Source of the DNA: Cellulomonas sp. URHE0023
GTDB lineage: Bacteria; Actinomycetota; Actinomycetes; Actinomycetales; Cellulomonadaceae
DNA length: 64,000 nucleotides
Assembly: GCF_000688475.1 (NCBI RefSeq)
Contig: NZ_JIAN01000005.1
Coordinates: forward strand, 186,001 to 250,000
Direction of reading: 5' to 3'
Shown: piece after piece, positions 17,610-27,117 of the stretch
How the letters are laid out: every line of letters starts with the position of its first letter
Numbering within the stretch: the first letter of the stretch is position 1
The notes under the pieces: model-generated
The model's input: the letters and a program-made list of their open reading frames with translations, nothing else
What the model was told of the DNA's origin: nothing
The model's database searches: none
Made by a program: the position numbers and the translations under genes

Positions 17610-18758
17610 TCAGGACGCCTGGCCGCTGGCGACCTCGTCCGCAGACCAGTAGCCGGAGTCGATCAGCAGCGACTGGATGTTGTCCTTGTAGACGATGTCC
17701 GAGTCGAGCAGGAAGGACGGGACGACCTTGACGCCGTTGTCGTACGACTCGGTGTCGTTCGCCTCGGGCTTGTCGCCGGCCAGGAAGGCCTGGGCCGACG
17801 TGACGGCCTGGTCGGCGAGCTTGCGCGTGTCCTTGAAGATCGTCGAGTACTGCACGCCGTCGTTGATGAGCTTGACGGACGCGATCTCGGCGTCCTGGCC
17901 GGTCACGATCGGCATGCCTGCGTCGATGCCCGGGCCGTAGCCGGCGTTCTGCAGCGCGGTGATGATGCCGCGGGACAGGCCGTCGTACGGCGACAGGACG
18001 CCCTGGACCTTGGAGCCGTCCGAGTAGGTCGACGTCAGGAGGTCCTCCATGCGCTTCTGCGCGGTCTCCTGCAGCCAGCGCAGCGTGGCGACCTGCTCGA
18101 TCTTGGTCTGGTCGGACTTCACGACGAGCGTCTTGTCGTCGATGTACGGCTGCAGCGTGTCCATCGCGCCCTTGAAGAAGAAGTGCGCGTTGTTGTCGTC
18201 CAGCGAGCCGGCGAACAGCTCGATGTTGAACGGTCCGGCCGCGTCGCCCTTCGAGCCGTCAGCCTTGAGGAGGCCCAGGCCGACGAGCAGGGACGTCGCC
18301 TGCTGGACGCCGACCTTGTAGTTGTCGAACGTCACGTAGAAGTCGACGTTCTCGCTGTCACGGATCAGACGGTCGTACGCGATGACCGGGATGTCGTTGT
18401 CCGCGGCCGACTGCAGCTGGTTGGACAGTGCGGTGCCGTCGATCGAGGCGAGGATCAGAAGGTCGGCGCCCTTGGTGATCATCTGGTCGATCTGCTGCTG
18501 CTGCGTGGGGATGTCGTTGTTCGCGTACTGGAGGTCGACCTTGTACCCGGCCTTCTCCAGACCCGACTTGACGGCGTCGCCGTCCGCGATCCACCGCTCG
18601 GACTCCTGCGTCGGCATGGCGACACCGATGGTGAGGTCGCCGGTGTCGGCCGGAGCCCCGGTGCTCTCGTCGTCGGTGCTGCCTGCACCGCTGCCCGAGC
18701 ATGCGGCCAGGGAGAGCGCGAAGATCGCACCCGCCGCAGCCATCGTGATCCGTCGCAT
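17610..18758 (-). CDS. chvE: Multiple-sugar-binding lipoprotein (ChvE/XylF type)
   Basis: This 382-residue family 4 periplasmic-binding-type protein is anchored as a lipoprotein: signal peptide [20 protein letters not shown], with Cys20 as the lipidated residue. The mature start [27 protein letters not shown], and later [38 protein letters not shown] and [11 protein letters not shown], are characteristic of ChvE/MmsE proteins for glucose, galactose, arabinose or xylose. The ATG at 18758 follows AGGAGCACAGCA. It is the first gene of the chvE-mmsA-mmsB operon and has the recognisable promoter upstream. The exact sugar is not fixed by sequence. Confidence 0.92.
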   Translation of the reverse strand: MRRITMAAAGAIFALSLAACSGSGAGSTDDESTGAPADTGDLTIGVAMPTQESERWIADGDAVKSGLEKAGYKVDLQYANNDIPTQQQQIDQMITKGADLLILASIDGTALSNQLQSAADNDIPVIAYDRLIRDSENVDFYVTFDNYKVGVQQATSLLVGLGLLKADGSKGDAAGPFNIELFAGSLDDNNAHFFFKGAMDTLQPYIDDKTLVVKSDQTKIEQVATLRWLQETAQKRMEDLLTSTYSDGSKVQGVLSPYDGLSRGIITALQNAGYGPGIDAGMPIVTGQDAEIASVKLINDGVQYSTIFKDTRKLADQAVTSAQAFLAGDKPEANDTESYDNGVKVVPSFLLDSDIVYKDNIQSLLIDSGYWSADEVASGQAS

Positions 18759-18913
18759 TGCTGTGCTCCTACTCGTCGTTGAGAGAGGCCCGGAGAGATC
18801 GGACCTGGGATGCACGGGCGCTCCTGAACCGCGCGCGATCTGGTACCTCGCTGCGGTCGGTCCCCGGCTGCACCGACCCCAGGGCGTGGTCTGCGGCGGT
18901 GCAGCGGAGAAAG

Positions 18914-18940
18914 ATTCTTACGTTCGGTTCGCGAAGTCAA
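18914..18940 (-). promoter_or_regulatory. Promoter of the monosaccharide ABC operon
   Basis: On the minus strand TTGACT (18935-18940) and AAGAAT (18914-18919) are spaced by 15 bases, or TAAGAA by 14, in an AT-rich setting unusual for this genome. The start codon is about 155 bases downstream, leaving a long leader in which a ROK operator could lie. Confidence 0.5.
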
Positions 18941-19062
18941 TGGATCGTGGTGATATTGCTTTGTATCTGTTTGATAACGGCCGGATTCCTGCGGGTTCCG
19001 CGACGCATACGGGTGATGTGAGCGCTCACCCGAACACCCGAACGGTGCGGAGTTCAGTCCAG

Positions 19063-19100
19063 CACAGAGGCCCGCGACCACCTGGTCGCGGGCCTCTGTG
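19063..19100 (-). terminator. Hairpin terminator after amylopullulanase gene
   Basis: A perfect 17-bp stem (CACAGAGGCCCGCGACC and complement) encloses the loop ACCT. It sits about 30 bases beyond the stop codon of the large amylopullulanase gene. Confidence 0.8.
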
Positions 19101-19129
19101 TCTGCGGTCCTGGCGTCACCTGAGGCGAC

Positions 19130-22100
19130 TCACGACCGGTGCGCACCTCCCCCGGAGCCCGAGTGCGCCCTCTCCACCAGCACCGCGACGGTCCGAGGCG
19201 GGACGGTGACCGTCCCCGTGGCCTTCTCCCACGTCGTCGCACGCACCACCGGGTCACTGCCCCGCGCCTGGACCGGCGACAGCGTCAGCGCGTGGCGAGC
19301 CAACGCCGGCACGCTCTGCGTCGTGGTCACGTCCGAGGCGTTCACCACGACGAGAACACCGTCCAGTGCCTTGTCCACGTCCTTGCTCCACCGCTTGGCG
19401 GTGCCGTCCCAGTGCGGTCGGTCGTCGATCGTCATGACGACCACGCCAGGGGCGGCGTCCGGCCCCGAGCCCGGGAACGCCACCTTCTGCTCGATCAGGG
19501 ACGCCGAGCCCAGGCGGAACAGAGGCGTCGAGAACCGCAGCTTCAGCAGGTCGTCGGCAGCGGCCGAGGCCGTCGCGATGTCGGCCGGCGTCGGCTTGAG
19601 CGCAGGGTCGGCCAGCAGCGGCTGCTGGAACGGCCACTTCGGCTCGTTGTCGCCCTTGGGCGGCAGACCCCGACCGAAGCCGTTGTCCTTGCCGGACAGG
19701 TCGAGCGAGTTGAACCAGTCGCCTGAGTCGTAGCTGTTGCGGTCGAGCGACTTGCTGCGCAGCAGGTCGGCGCCCGCGTGCCAGAAGGACGGCGTCTGCG
19801 CCAGTGCCGTCGTGGCCAGCGAGACCGTGTTCATCCGCACGCGGTCCGCCATAACGGTGTCCGTCGGCAGCTTGTACGTCAGGGAGTCCCACAGGGTCTC
19901 GTTGTCGTGGGCGTCGACGTACGTGATGACCTCCTCCGGGGAGTCGGCGTAGCCAGCCGGCTGCCCGTTGTAGTCGATCTCCGCACCGGTCTGGACCGTG
20001 CCGCCACTCGTCTCGAAGGCGAAGTCGCGCAGGTTGCCGGCCATCCCGAGCCTCACGAGGTCGGCGTCGTGCGCCGCTCGCGCAGCCTGTTCGGCGTCCG
20101 TGCCGTTGACCGGGTCACCGTTCGGGTCCGTCCCACCGCCCGAGCCGAAGCCCTGGATGTGCGGGTTGGTGTCGAACGGGCCGCCGCCGCGGACGGCGTC
20201 GCGCAGGCGGTCGGAGAACGTCCCGATGCCCGTGCCGCCCAGCTGGCCCTGCGTCGCCTGCGTGAACAGGGCGTTGTTCGCCACCTCCCCGAAGTTCCAG
20301 CCCTCGCCGTAGAGGTAGACCTCCGAACCGTCGACCCCGTCTGCACGCGGTGTCAGCTTGTCCAGCGCCTTGCGGACGGCCTTCATGGTGTCGACCGAGT
20401 GGTGGCCCATGAGGTCGAACCGGAAGCCGTCGACCTTGTAGTCACGAGCCCACGTCACCACCGAGTCGACCATGAGCTTCTCGGCCATCGCGTGCTCGGT
20501 CGCGACGTTCTGGCAGCAGGTGGACGTCTCGACGGATCCCGTTGCAGACAGCCGCTGGTAGTAGCCGGGGACCACGCGGTCGAGGATCGACTGCGGAGCC
20601 TGCCCGCTCGCCGTGGTGTGGTTGAACACCTGGTCGAGCACCACCTGCAGACCGTCGGCGTGCAGCGCGCCCACCATGGTGCGGAAGTCGGCCACGCGGC
20701 CGCCGCCGTCCTGGTGCACCGCGTAGGACCCTTCAGGCGACTGCCAGTGCAGCGGGTCGTAGCCCCAGTTGAACCCGTCGCTCGACGCGACCGCGGTGAC
20801 GCAGGCCTGCTGCTGGTCGGAGTCCGCGGCGTACGACGCCAGGTCGCACGCGGGGGTCGACTGCTGGGTCCGGTCCTCCTGGATGGACGCGATGTCGAAC
20901 GTCGGCAGCAGGTGGATCGTGGTCAAGCCGGCCTTCTCCAGCGAGCGCAGGTGCTGGCGGCCCGCACCGTGGGACGCGAACGCGAGGTACGTCCCCCGCT
21001 GGGCTGCCGGCACGGTGGGGTCACTGATCGAGAAGTCACGCACGTGCAGCTCGTAGATCGTCTGGTCCACGGGCCGCACGACCGGCTGCTTCGCCTTCTC
21101 CCACTGGCTCGGCCGGAAGGCCTTGTCGGCGAGGTCGACGAGCACGGACCGGGTCGAGTTCACGGTGAGCGCCACCGAGTAGGGGTCGGTGACCTGGTTG
21201 ACCTCGACCTTGTCGGTCGTCGGGGCGTAGACCGTGACCTCCCAGAGGAACTGCTTCCCGGTCCACGACTTCTTGCCGCCGACCGTCCACGAGCCGTCCT
21301 TCTGGCGCTCGGCGGTCACCCGGGCCGGGTCGGCCCCGCTCCCGGCCCAGACGAGCAGGTCGACATGCTGTGCGGTCGGCGCCCACAGGGCCAGCGACGG
21401 GACACCCCTGGACCACGTGGTCCCCAGCGTGCGCTTGCCCGCCTTCGCCGCGTAGAGGTCGTCGAGGACCCCAGGGACCTGGACGCCGGTCGCGGCCTGC
21501 AGCGTGTCTCCGCTCGCCTGGGTGACCAGCAGAGCCCCGCGGAGCAGGTCCTGCGCACGCTGCGACGACGCCTCGACGTGCAGCGCGAGGTAGCCGGTCG
21601 CCAGCGCCGGGAAGCGTGCCTTCTGCGCGTCCGAGAGTCCCGCGGGGACGTACGTGAGCGTCACCGGGGAACCGTCGCCGCCCGTCACCGCACCGTCGGC
21701 GACCACGGGCCGCTCGTCCGGCGACCCGTGCAGCCGCCAGGCGAGCGACGCGGGGTCGGTCCCCGACGGCACCCACGCGGCCGGCCACGCGATGGTCGAC
21801 GCGTCGATCCACTGCGCTCGCTCCTCGCCCGTGCCCTGCAGCGGCGGGTCGGTCACCTCGACCGTGAGCGTGTGCGTGGCGAGCACGTACGTGAAGGTCA
21901 CGGGCTTGCCACCGGGTGCGGTGAACGGGATGTTCGCGCCACCCCGCGCTCCCCCGGCGCCGTAGTTCTCGTCCCACGAGAGGTTGTGCGCGACCTTGAC
22001 CTCGTAGGCGCCGACGGGCAGGTCCGGTGCGACGAACGTGTAGGTGCCGTCGCCGTCGGGGTCCTGAAGCCAGGTCGCCATGCAGTCCGGCGCCCAGTCG

Positions 22101-24940
22101 CCGGCGCAGCCCAGCTCGCTGTTGTCGGAACCGGGGACCGTCAGGATCGGACCTTGCGCGGTCGAGGTGAACCAGTGGGTCGACGGGTCGTAGTAGAACG
22201 TCACGGGTCCGTCGGACGCGAGCGTGTAGGCGACGTTGCCTCCGCCCGCCGCTCCGCCGGCACCGTAGTTCTCGTCCCAGGTGCCGCCGATCGCGACCTT
22301 GTACTCGTAGGAGCCGGCCGGGATCGTGAAGGTCCCGGCATAGACCCCGTCGGCCCGCTTGGTGAGCTTCGCCGACGTGCACTCCGGCTGCCAGTCTCCC
22401 GGGCAGCCCATCTCGGTGTTGTGGCTGCCCGGCACGGTCACCAGCAGGTCGCCCGGCTCGGTGGGCGGCACCACGCCGTCGACGGCGTTGCCGACGCTCG
22501 CGAACGTGGAGGCGGCACTCCTGTGGCCTGCCGCGTCGACGGTCACCGCGCGGTACTCCACCAGTGCCCCGGCGTCCAGGCCGCTCACGTCGGCGTACAC
22601 GCGCGGGGTCGTCGACTCCGCCGTGCCCAGTGCCGTCCACGTGTCGTCACCGACCACCCGGTACGCGAACGACGTCTGGCTCCACACGTCCGCGGCCACG
22701 TCGGCGGTGACCGGGACCAGGCCCTTCAGCGCCGTGCCCGCGGCCGGGGTGCTGAGCGTGATGGCGCCCGCGGTCGTCGGGGACCCGACAGTCGAGCCGG
22801 CCTTCAGCACGACGGCGCCGAGCGCCGGGACGGTGATCGTGAGGTTGCCGTCGGCCGCTGCCGTCGCACTCGTCGACGTCCCGTACAACGGAGCGAACGT
22901 CGCACCGGGCGTCAGGGTGTCGACCGTGACCGTCGCGGGCGCCGTGCCGCTGTTGAGCGCGACGAGGTGCTCGATCTTCTCCGTCGCGTCGACACGCGAG
23001 AACGCGTAGACGGAGTCCGTGGCGTACCGCTCGATCTGCGCTCCGTCTGTCAGAGCCTTGCTCGAGGCCCGCAGGGCCGCAAGCTCGGAGATGTGCCGGT
23101 AGAGCACCGAGTCGGTGTCGTAGCGGTCCACCGACCCGGCAGTGGTGCCGTCCAGGAGCGGCTGGTCCGCGTACTCGGGCACCTGCGTGGCGAACAGCGA
23201 CTGCCGGGCGTTCTTGTCCTGCCCGTTCCCTGCACCCTCGAAGCCCTGCTCGTCGCCGTAGTACACGACCGGCTGCCCGCGGGTCAGGTACATGAGCGAG
23301 TGGGCCAGCTCGGAACGCTGCTCAGGGTTGCTCGCGTCCTTGACCATGTAGCCGACGCGGCCCATGTCGTGGTTGCCGAGGAAGGTGGGCAGCGCCTGCG
23401 CGTTCGTCGTGGGTGTCGTGTACATGTCGTCGCCCGCGAACAGCGCGTGCAGACCGGCTGCCGAGAAGCCCTTGGCGTAGGTCGTCGCCGCGGACTGGAA
23501 CGTGAAGTCCAGGACGCCGTTCATGTCGCTGTTGCGCAGGTACGGCGAGAGCTTGGCCGGGTCGGCGTCGTAGACCTCACCGAACATGAAGAAGTCGGGG
23601 TTGCCGACGGACGCCGCGTGGTCACGCACCGCGGTCGTGAACCTCTGCCAGAACTCGAAGTTGACGTGCTTGGCGGTGTCGATGCGGAAGCCGTCCACAC
23701 CCCGGTCGACCCACTGGTCGTACACGTCGACGAACCCGTTCACGACCGCGGGGTTCTCCGTCATGAGGTCGTCGAGGCCCGAGAAGTCTCCGTACGTCGT
23801 CGACTCGCCCGTGTAGGTCGAGTTTCCGCGGTTGTGGTAGAGCGTCGGGTCGTTCAGCCAGTCGGGGACCTTGGCGTGCTCGTCCTCGGGCTTGATCACC
23901 GGCGTGTAGGGGAAGCTCGTCGCAGCGTCCATCGCCGGGAACGTGTCCGTGCCCGCATAGGTGTGCGGGTCGAACGTCGTGCCGGCCGCGTCCTTGTACG
24001 GGCTCGTCGCCTGGTCGACGTAGTCGTACGTCTGCTGCGCGTAGTCGATGACGTCGGCGGTGTGGTTGGCGATGATGTCGAAGTACACCTTGATGCCGCG
24101 CGCGTGGGCGTCGGCGATCAGCGACTCGAGCTCGGCGTTGGTGCCCAGGTGCGGGTCGATCTGCGTGAAGTCGGTGATCCAGTACCCGTGGTACCCGGCC
24201 GAGGCATCCGCCCCTGTGCCCTGCACCGGCTTGTTCTTGAACGACGGTGTCAGCCAGATCGCCGTGGTGCCGAGTCCCTGGATGTAGTCCAGCCTGTCGT
24301 GCAGGCCCGCGAGGTCGCCGCCCTCGTAGAAGCCCTTGTCGGTCGGGTCGAAGCCGGTGGTGAGGCGGTCACCCGTCAACCCACCCGTGTCGTTGGTCGC
24401 GTCGCCGTCGGCGAACCGGTCGGTCATGACGAAGTAGAACTGCTGCCCGGCTCCCGGGTCGCGCACCGGGTCGGCGACGATCGCGTCGTCGGCGGCGGTG
24501 TATCCCCCGGGCAGGCCGACCGGGTTCAGCGCCGTGCGGTGCGTCGTGTCGTCGTAGGTGAACCTGATCGTCGACGGGCCGGCCAGCACGAGCGGGGTGT
24601 TGTCACCGCCGCCGTTGCCGCCGTAGGCCTCGTCCCAGGTGTCGTTGAGGGCGACCTTGTACGCGTAGGTCCCGGCCGGCACCGTGAACTCGGCGGAGTA
24701 CCGGCCGGCCACGTCCGTCGGCGTGAGCTCCGTCTGCGCACAGTCCGGCTGCCAGTCGCCCGGGCAGCCGAGCTCGCTCTGCAGGTCTCCGACGAGGGCG
24801 ACGGTGCGTTCGGCCGCCGCGGCCGGGGTCGCGACGACCGCAGCCCCCACGAGGCCGAGAAGCGTGACTGCGACAGCGGTGGTTGCGGCGACCGGACGGC
24901 GCCAGCTCGTGGCGCGTCCGGGGGCGTCGGCGGGCGACAT
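19130..24940 (-). CDS. Secreted bifunctional amylase-pullulanase
   Basis: This 1936-residue exported enzyme is predicted to cut both alpha-1,4 and alpha-1,6 links of starch and pullulan. A signal peptide (cleavage near A42) precedes an X25-like starch-domain module (45-135; GCPGDWQPDC). The first GH13 domain (about 165-560) has nucleophile D421 (DGFRID), acid/base E455 (FMFGE) and D525 (LGNHD). After a linker come two more X25-like modules (830-1025; GCPGDWQPEC, GCAGDWAPDC). A pullulanase-type half (about 1040-1930) carries FNWGYDP (1390-1396), nucleophile D1509 (DGFRFD), E1546 (YLYGEGW) and D1679 (DAHDNE). All catalytic residues of both domains are intact. The ATG follows GAAGGAG. The promoter carries CTTGCAG repeats typical of maltose-regulated amylase genes. 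Confidence 0.93.
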   Translation of the reverse strand: MSPADAPGRATSWRRPVAATTAVAVTLLGLVGAAVVATPAAAAERTVALVGDLQSELGCPGDWQPDCAQTELTPTDVAGRYSAEFTVPAGTYAYKVALNDTWDEAYGGNGGGDNTPLVLAGPSTIRFTYDDTTHRTALNPVGLPGGYTAADDAIVADPVRDPGAGQQFYFVMTDRFADGDATNDTGGLTGDRLTTGFDPTDKGFYEGGDLAGLHDRLDYIQGLGTTAIWLTPSFKNKPVQGTGADASAGYHGYWITDFTQIDPHLGTNAELESLIADAHARGIKVYFDIIANHTADVIDYAQQTYDYVDQATSPYKDAAGTTFDPHTYAGTDTFPAMDAATSFPYTPVIKPEDEHAKVPDWLNDPTLYHNRGNSTYTGESTTYGDFSGLDDLMTENPAVVNGFVDVYDQWVDRGVDGFRIDTAKHVNFEFWQRFTTAVRDHAASVGNPDFFMFGEVYDADPAKLSPYLRNSDMNGVLDFTFQSAATTYAKGFSAAGLHALFAGDDMYTTPTTNAQALPTFLGNHDMGRVGYMVKDASNPEQRSELAHSLMYLTRGQPVVYYGDEQGFEGAGNGQDKNARQSLFATQVPEYADQPLLDGTTAGSVDRYDTDSVLYRHISELAALRASSKALTDGAQIERYATDSVYAFSRVDATEKIEHLVALNSGTAPATVTVDTLTPGATFAPLYGTSTSATAAADGNLTITVPALGAVVLKAGSTVGSPTTAGAITLSTPAAGTALKGLVPVTADVAADVWSQTSFAYRVVGDDTWTALGTAESTTPRVYADVSGLDAGALVEYRAVTVDAAGHRSAASTFASVGNAVDGVVPPTEPGDLLVTVPGSHNTEMGCPGDWQPECTSAKLTKRADGVYAGTFTIPAGSYEYKVAIGGTWDENYGAGGAAGGGNVAYTLASDGPVTFYYDPSTHWFTSTAQGPILTVPGSDNSELGCAGDWAPDCMATWLQDPDGDGTYTFVAPDLPVGAYEVKVAHNLSWDENYGAGGARGGANIPFTAPGGKPVTFTYVLATHTLTVEVTDPPLQGTGEERAQWIDASTIAWPAAWVPSGTDPASLAWRLHGSPDERPVVADGAVTGGDGSPVTLTYVPAGLSDAQKARFPALATGYLALHVEASSQRAQDLLRGALLVTQASGDTLQAATGVQVPGVLDDLYAAKAGKRTLGTTWSRGVPSLALWAPTAQHVDLLVWAGSGADPARVTAERQKDGSWTVGGKKSWTGKQFLWEVTVYAPTTDKVEVNQVTDPYSVALTVNSTRSVLVDLADKAFRPSQWEKAKQPVVRPVDQTIYELHVRDFSISDPTVPAAQRGTYLAFASHGAGRQHLRSLEKAGLTTIHLLPTFDIASIQEDRTQQSTPACDLASYAADSDQQQACVTAVASSDGFNWGYDPLHWQSPEGSYAVHQDGGGRVADFRTMVGALHADGLQVVLDQVFNHTTASGQAPQSILDRVVPGYYQRLSATGSVETSTCCQNVATEHAMAEKLMVDSVVTWARDYKVDGFRFDLMGHHSVDTMKAVRKALDKLTPRADGVDGSEVYLYGEGWNFGEVANNALFTQATQGQLGGTGIGTFSDRLRDAVRGGGPFDTNPHIQGFGSGGGTDPNGDPVNGTDAEQAARAAHDADLVRLGMAGNLRDFAFETSGGTVQTGAEIDYNGQPAGYADSPEEVITYVDAHDNETLWDSLTYKLPTDTVMADRVRMNTVSLATTALAQTPSFWHAGADLLRSKSLDRNSYDSGDWFNSLDLSGKDNGFGRGLPPKGDNEPKWPFQQPLLADPALKPTPADIATASAAADDLLKLRFSTPLFRLGSASLIEQKVAFPGSGPDAAPGVVVMTIDDRPHWDGTAKRWSKDVDKALDGVLVVVNASDVTTTQSVPALARHALTLSPVQARGSDPVVRATTWEKATGTVTVPPRTVAVLVERAHSGSGGGAHRS

Positions 24941-25012
24941 GGCGACTCCTTCGTCTTCCCGCGGACGTCACTGTTCGCGGGCTGTGCCGGGTGATGTCGC
25001 AGACCGTATCCG

Positions 25013-25033
25013 TTTGCAGTAACTTGCAGCAAG
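25013..25033 (-). promoter_or_regulatory. Maltose-type operator (CTTGCAG repeats)
   Basis: On the plus strand TTTGCAG (25013-25019) and CTTGCAG (25023-25029) form a direct repeat. The latter is part of a perfect palindrome CTTGCAGCAAG (25023-25033). CTTGCAG repeats are the known recognition element for the LacI-family maltose repressor MalR/Reg1 at Streptomyces amylase and mal promoters. The site lies between the -35 and -10 boxes, an ideal position for repression. Confidence 0.7.
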
Positions 25034-25045
25034 AGAATCGGTCAA
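25016..25045 (-). promoter_or_regulatory. Amylopullulanase promoter
   Basis: Minus-strand TTGACC (25040-25045) and TACTGC (25016-25021) are separated by 18 bases. The candidate maltose operator occupies the spacer. Another TTGCAA lies just upstream near 25049-25054. Confidence 0.55.
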
Positions 25046-25247
25046 ACGTTGCAAAGCACCGGCTCGCGGACCGCACCGCCGCCGGGGCGCTCTCAGTCGT
25101 GCCCTCGCAGGCCTTGATCACGGGGTGGGCGGCGTGGCCCGCCACCGCACTGGCGGGCCTCCCGGCACGACGCGGCCAGCTGCTCGATCCGCTCGAGTCA
25201 GACGACGGCGAGGCGGGGCTCGGCGTGGCCCGCAGTGGAGGTGCGTC

Positions 25248-25517
25248 CTAGGCCGCAAGGAGCTGAGCCACCCGCGCCTGGAGGTCGGAGGCCGCAGCAT
25301 CGTCGATCTCCACCACCTTGTCCCGGCTGGTGGACCCCGAGACCAGCCGCACGTGCCGCGGCCGGACCCCCAGCGCCGCCGCCAGCGCCCTGAGCACCGC
25401 CGCGGTTGCCGCACCATCGACGGCACGCGCTGTCACGGCGACCACCAACCGATCGCCGTACGTCCCTCCGACCGCGGTCCTCGACGCGCCAGGCCTGACG
25501 CGTACGGCAACGCGCAC
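25248..25517 (-). CDS. DUF167/YggU-family protein
   Basis: This 89-residue protein of the DUF167 family has the conserved pattern [46 protein letters not shown], and [18 protein letters not shown], in which the Ser-Gly-x-x-Ser-Arg-x-Lys block is diagnostic. The GTG at 25517 lies two bases beyond the stop of the preceding membrane-protein gene, so the two are likely co-translated. The family's biochemical function is not established. Confidence 0.88.
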   Translation of the reverse strand: MRVAVRVRPGASRTAVGGTYGDRLVVAVTARAVDGAATAAVLRALAAALGVRPRHVRLVSGSTSRDKVVEIDDAAASDLQARVAQLLAA

Positions 25518-25518
25518 G

Positions 25519-25929
25519 TCATCGCCTCGGCGGGTCGATGAGTCGGGGCGCGCGCCGCATGCGCACGAAGAGCACGGCACCGAGGACGACGAGGACGACG
25601 CCGACCAGCGCGAACGGCAGGGGCGACATCGACGTGCTGCAGGAGATCGGCATCGTGGTCGTGCACGAAGCCTCCGGCCAGTTGCGGTTCTTCCAGGCGA
25701 GCGAGAAGGGCAGTGCGCTCAGGCCGGCGACCAAGCCCCACTGCGCGGGCCGCAGCCCCTGCCGGGCGACCAGCACCCCCGCGAGCAGCATCCCGGCGAG
25801 GCCGACGACCAGCCCGAGCACCGCAGGGCGCCCGAACCCCGCCCCGACGCAGACGCCGAGCAGGAGCCAGCCGACGAATGCAGAGACGCTCGTGCCCGCG
25901 CGTGGGACGGCGACGTCCTGCGCCCACAT
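25519..25929 (-). CDS. Small integral membrane protein, unknown function
   Basis: This 136-residue protein has three to four membrane helices: [53 protein letters not shown] and [20 protein letters not shown] polar loop between helices 3 and 4 contains the sequence KNRNWP and two cysteines ([11 protein letters not shown]). It ends in a basic tail ([14 protein letters not shown]). Its start is one base after the mdh stop, so mdh, this gene and the DUF167 gene probably form one transcript. I recognise no named family. Confidence 0.75.
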   Translation of the reverse strand: MWAQDVAVPRAGTSVSAFVGWLLLGVCVGAGFGRPAVLGLVVGLAGMLLAGVLVARQGLRPAQWGLVAGLSALPFSLAWKNRNWPEASCTTTMPISCSTSMSPLPFALVGVVLVVLGAVLFVRMRRAPRLIDPPRR

Positions 25930-25930
25930 G

Positions 25931-26923
25931 TCAGATCAGGCCGAGCGCCCGCACCGCGTCGCGCTCCTCAACGAGCTCCGCGACCGAGGCGTCGATGCGG
26001 CTCCGCGAGAAGTCGTCGACGGACAGGTCCGGCACGATCTGCCAGCTGCCGCCCGCCGACGTCACGGGGAACGACGAGATCAGGCCCTCGGGAACCCCGT
26101 ACGACCCGTCCGAGACGATGCCTGCCGAGGTCCAGTCGCCCGCCGGGGTGCCGTTCACCCACGAGAACACGTGGTCGATCGCCGCGTTCGCCGCCGACGC
26201 CGCCGACGACGCACCGCGCGCCTCGATGATCGCCGCGCCGCGCTTGGCCACGGTCGGGATGAACGTGTCACGGACCCACGCCTCGTCGTCGACGACCGCT
26301 TGCGCCGGCTTCCCGTCCACCGTGGCGTGCGACAGGTCCGGGTACTGCGTCGCGGAGTGGTTGCCCCAGATCGTCACGCGCGCGATGTCGGACACCGGAG
26401 AAGCGGTCTTCTTCGCGAGCTGCCCGACCGCCCGGTTGTGGTCCAGGCGAGTCATGGCCGTGAACCGGTCGCTGGGCACGTCCGGCGCGTGGGAGGCGGC
26501 GATGAACGCGTTGGTGTTGGCCGGGTTGCCCACCACGAGGACGCGCACGTCGGATGCCGCACCAGCGTTGATCGCCTCGCCTTGCGGCTTGAAGATGCCA
26601 CCGTTCGCCGACAGCAGGTCACCGCGCTCCATGCCCGCGGTCCGAGGTCGGGCGCCCACCAGCAGGGCGACGTTGACGCCGTCGAACGCCGCCGTGGCGT
26701 CGTCGTAGATCTCCACGCTGTCGAGCGTCACGAATGCGCAGTCGTCGAGCTCCATCGCGGTGCCCTCGGCAGCCTTGACCGCCTGCGGGATCTCCAGCAG
26801 CCGCAGCCGGACCGGGACGTCCGGCCCGAGCAGCTGACCCGAGGCGATCCGGAAGAGCAGTGCGTAGCCGATCTGCCCGGCGGCTCCGGTGACGGTGACG
26901 GTGACAGGCGAGCTGGCGGTCAC
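25931..26923 (-). CDS. mdh: Malate dehydrogenase
   Basis: This 330-residue enzyme oxidises malate to oxaloacetate with NAD in the TCA cycle and belongs to the cytosolic-type MDH group 2. The dinucleotide fold [12 protein letters not shown] is at the N-terminus. [23 protein letters not shown] and [16 protein letters not shown] (catalytic His) follow, and substrate arginines occur in [11 protein letters not shown]. The GTG at 26923 is set by GAAGGAG seven bases upstream; upstream codons are low-complexity. It heads a short operon with a membrane protein and a DUF167 gene. icd lies directly upstream on the same strand with its own terminator between. Confidence 0.96.
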   Translation of the reverse strand: MTASSPVTVTVTGAAGQIGYALLFRIASGQLLGPDVPVRLRLLEIPQAVKAAEGTAMELDDCAFVTLDSVEIYDDATAAFDGVNVALLVGARPRTAGMERGDLLSANGGIFKPQGEAINAGAASDVRVLVVGNPANTNAFIAASHAPDVPSDRFTAMTRLDHNRAVGQLAKKTASPVSDIARVTIWGNHSATQYPDLSHATVDGKPAQAVVDDEAWVRDTFIPTVAKRGAAIIEARGASSAASAANAAIDHVFSWVNGTPAGDWTSAGIVSDGSYGVPEGLISSFPVTSAGGSWQIVPDLSVDDFSRSRIDASVAELVEERDAVRALGLI

Positions 26924-27068
26924 GAACGGGCTCCTTCGGTCGGCCGATGGCGCATCAGATGGACGTACCTGCGCTACGGGCACGCTACCGCGGTCGCGCG
27001 GCGAGGGCGCCGCGGGACCCTTCACGTGGCGAACGCCCACCGAGCCGGAGCCGACACGACCGGCGACG

Positions 27069-27107
27069 CACGAACGGCGCCCACGGTGACCGTGGGCGCC
27101 GTTCGTG
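27069..27107 (-). terminator. Terminator after icd
   Basis: A perfect 17-bp stem (CACGAACGGCGCCCACG and complement) with loop GTGAC begins 11 bases past the icd stop codon. It separates icd from mdh. Confidence 0.82.
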
Positions 27108-27117
27108 GGGTGGGTCG

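Larger units (their letters stand above)
18759..19129. other. Intergenic region holding chvE promoter and amylopullulanase terminator
   Basis: This 371-base gap contains a conspicuously AT-rich stretch (about 18910-18980), the chvE promoter, and at its far end the terminator of the amylopullulanase gene. Both flanking genes are on the minus strand. No coding sequence is supported here. Confidence 0.5.
24941..25247. other. Intergenic region upstream of amylopullulanase gene
   Basis: This 307-base gap contains the amylopullulanase promoter and operator (about 25013-25056). The remaining 190 bases up to the end of the DUF167 gene show no gene, clear hairpin or repeat. Confidence 0.5.

Noticed and set aside
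19778..24994. A 1738-codon open frame opposite the amylopullulanase gene, and similar long antisense frames at 2363-4993, 53917-55962, 55176-57761 and 59484-61979.
   Set aside because: They mirror real genes in the codon phase where high GC suppresses stops. The translations are Arg/Val/Gly/Asp-rich without domains, and the sense genes have clear motifs.
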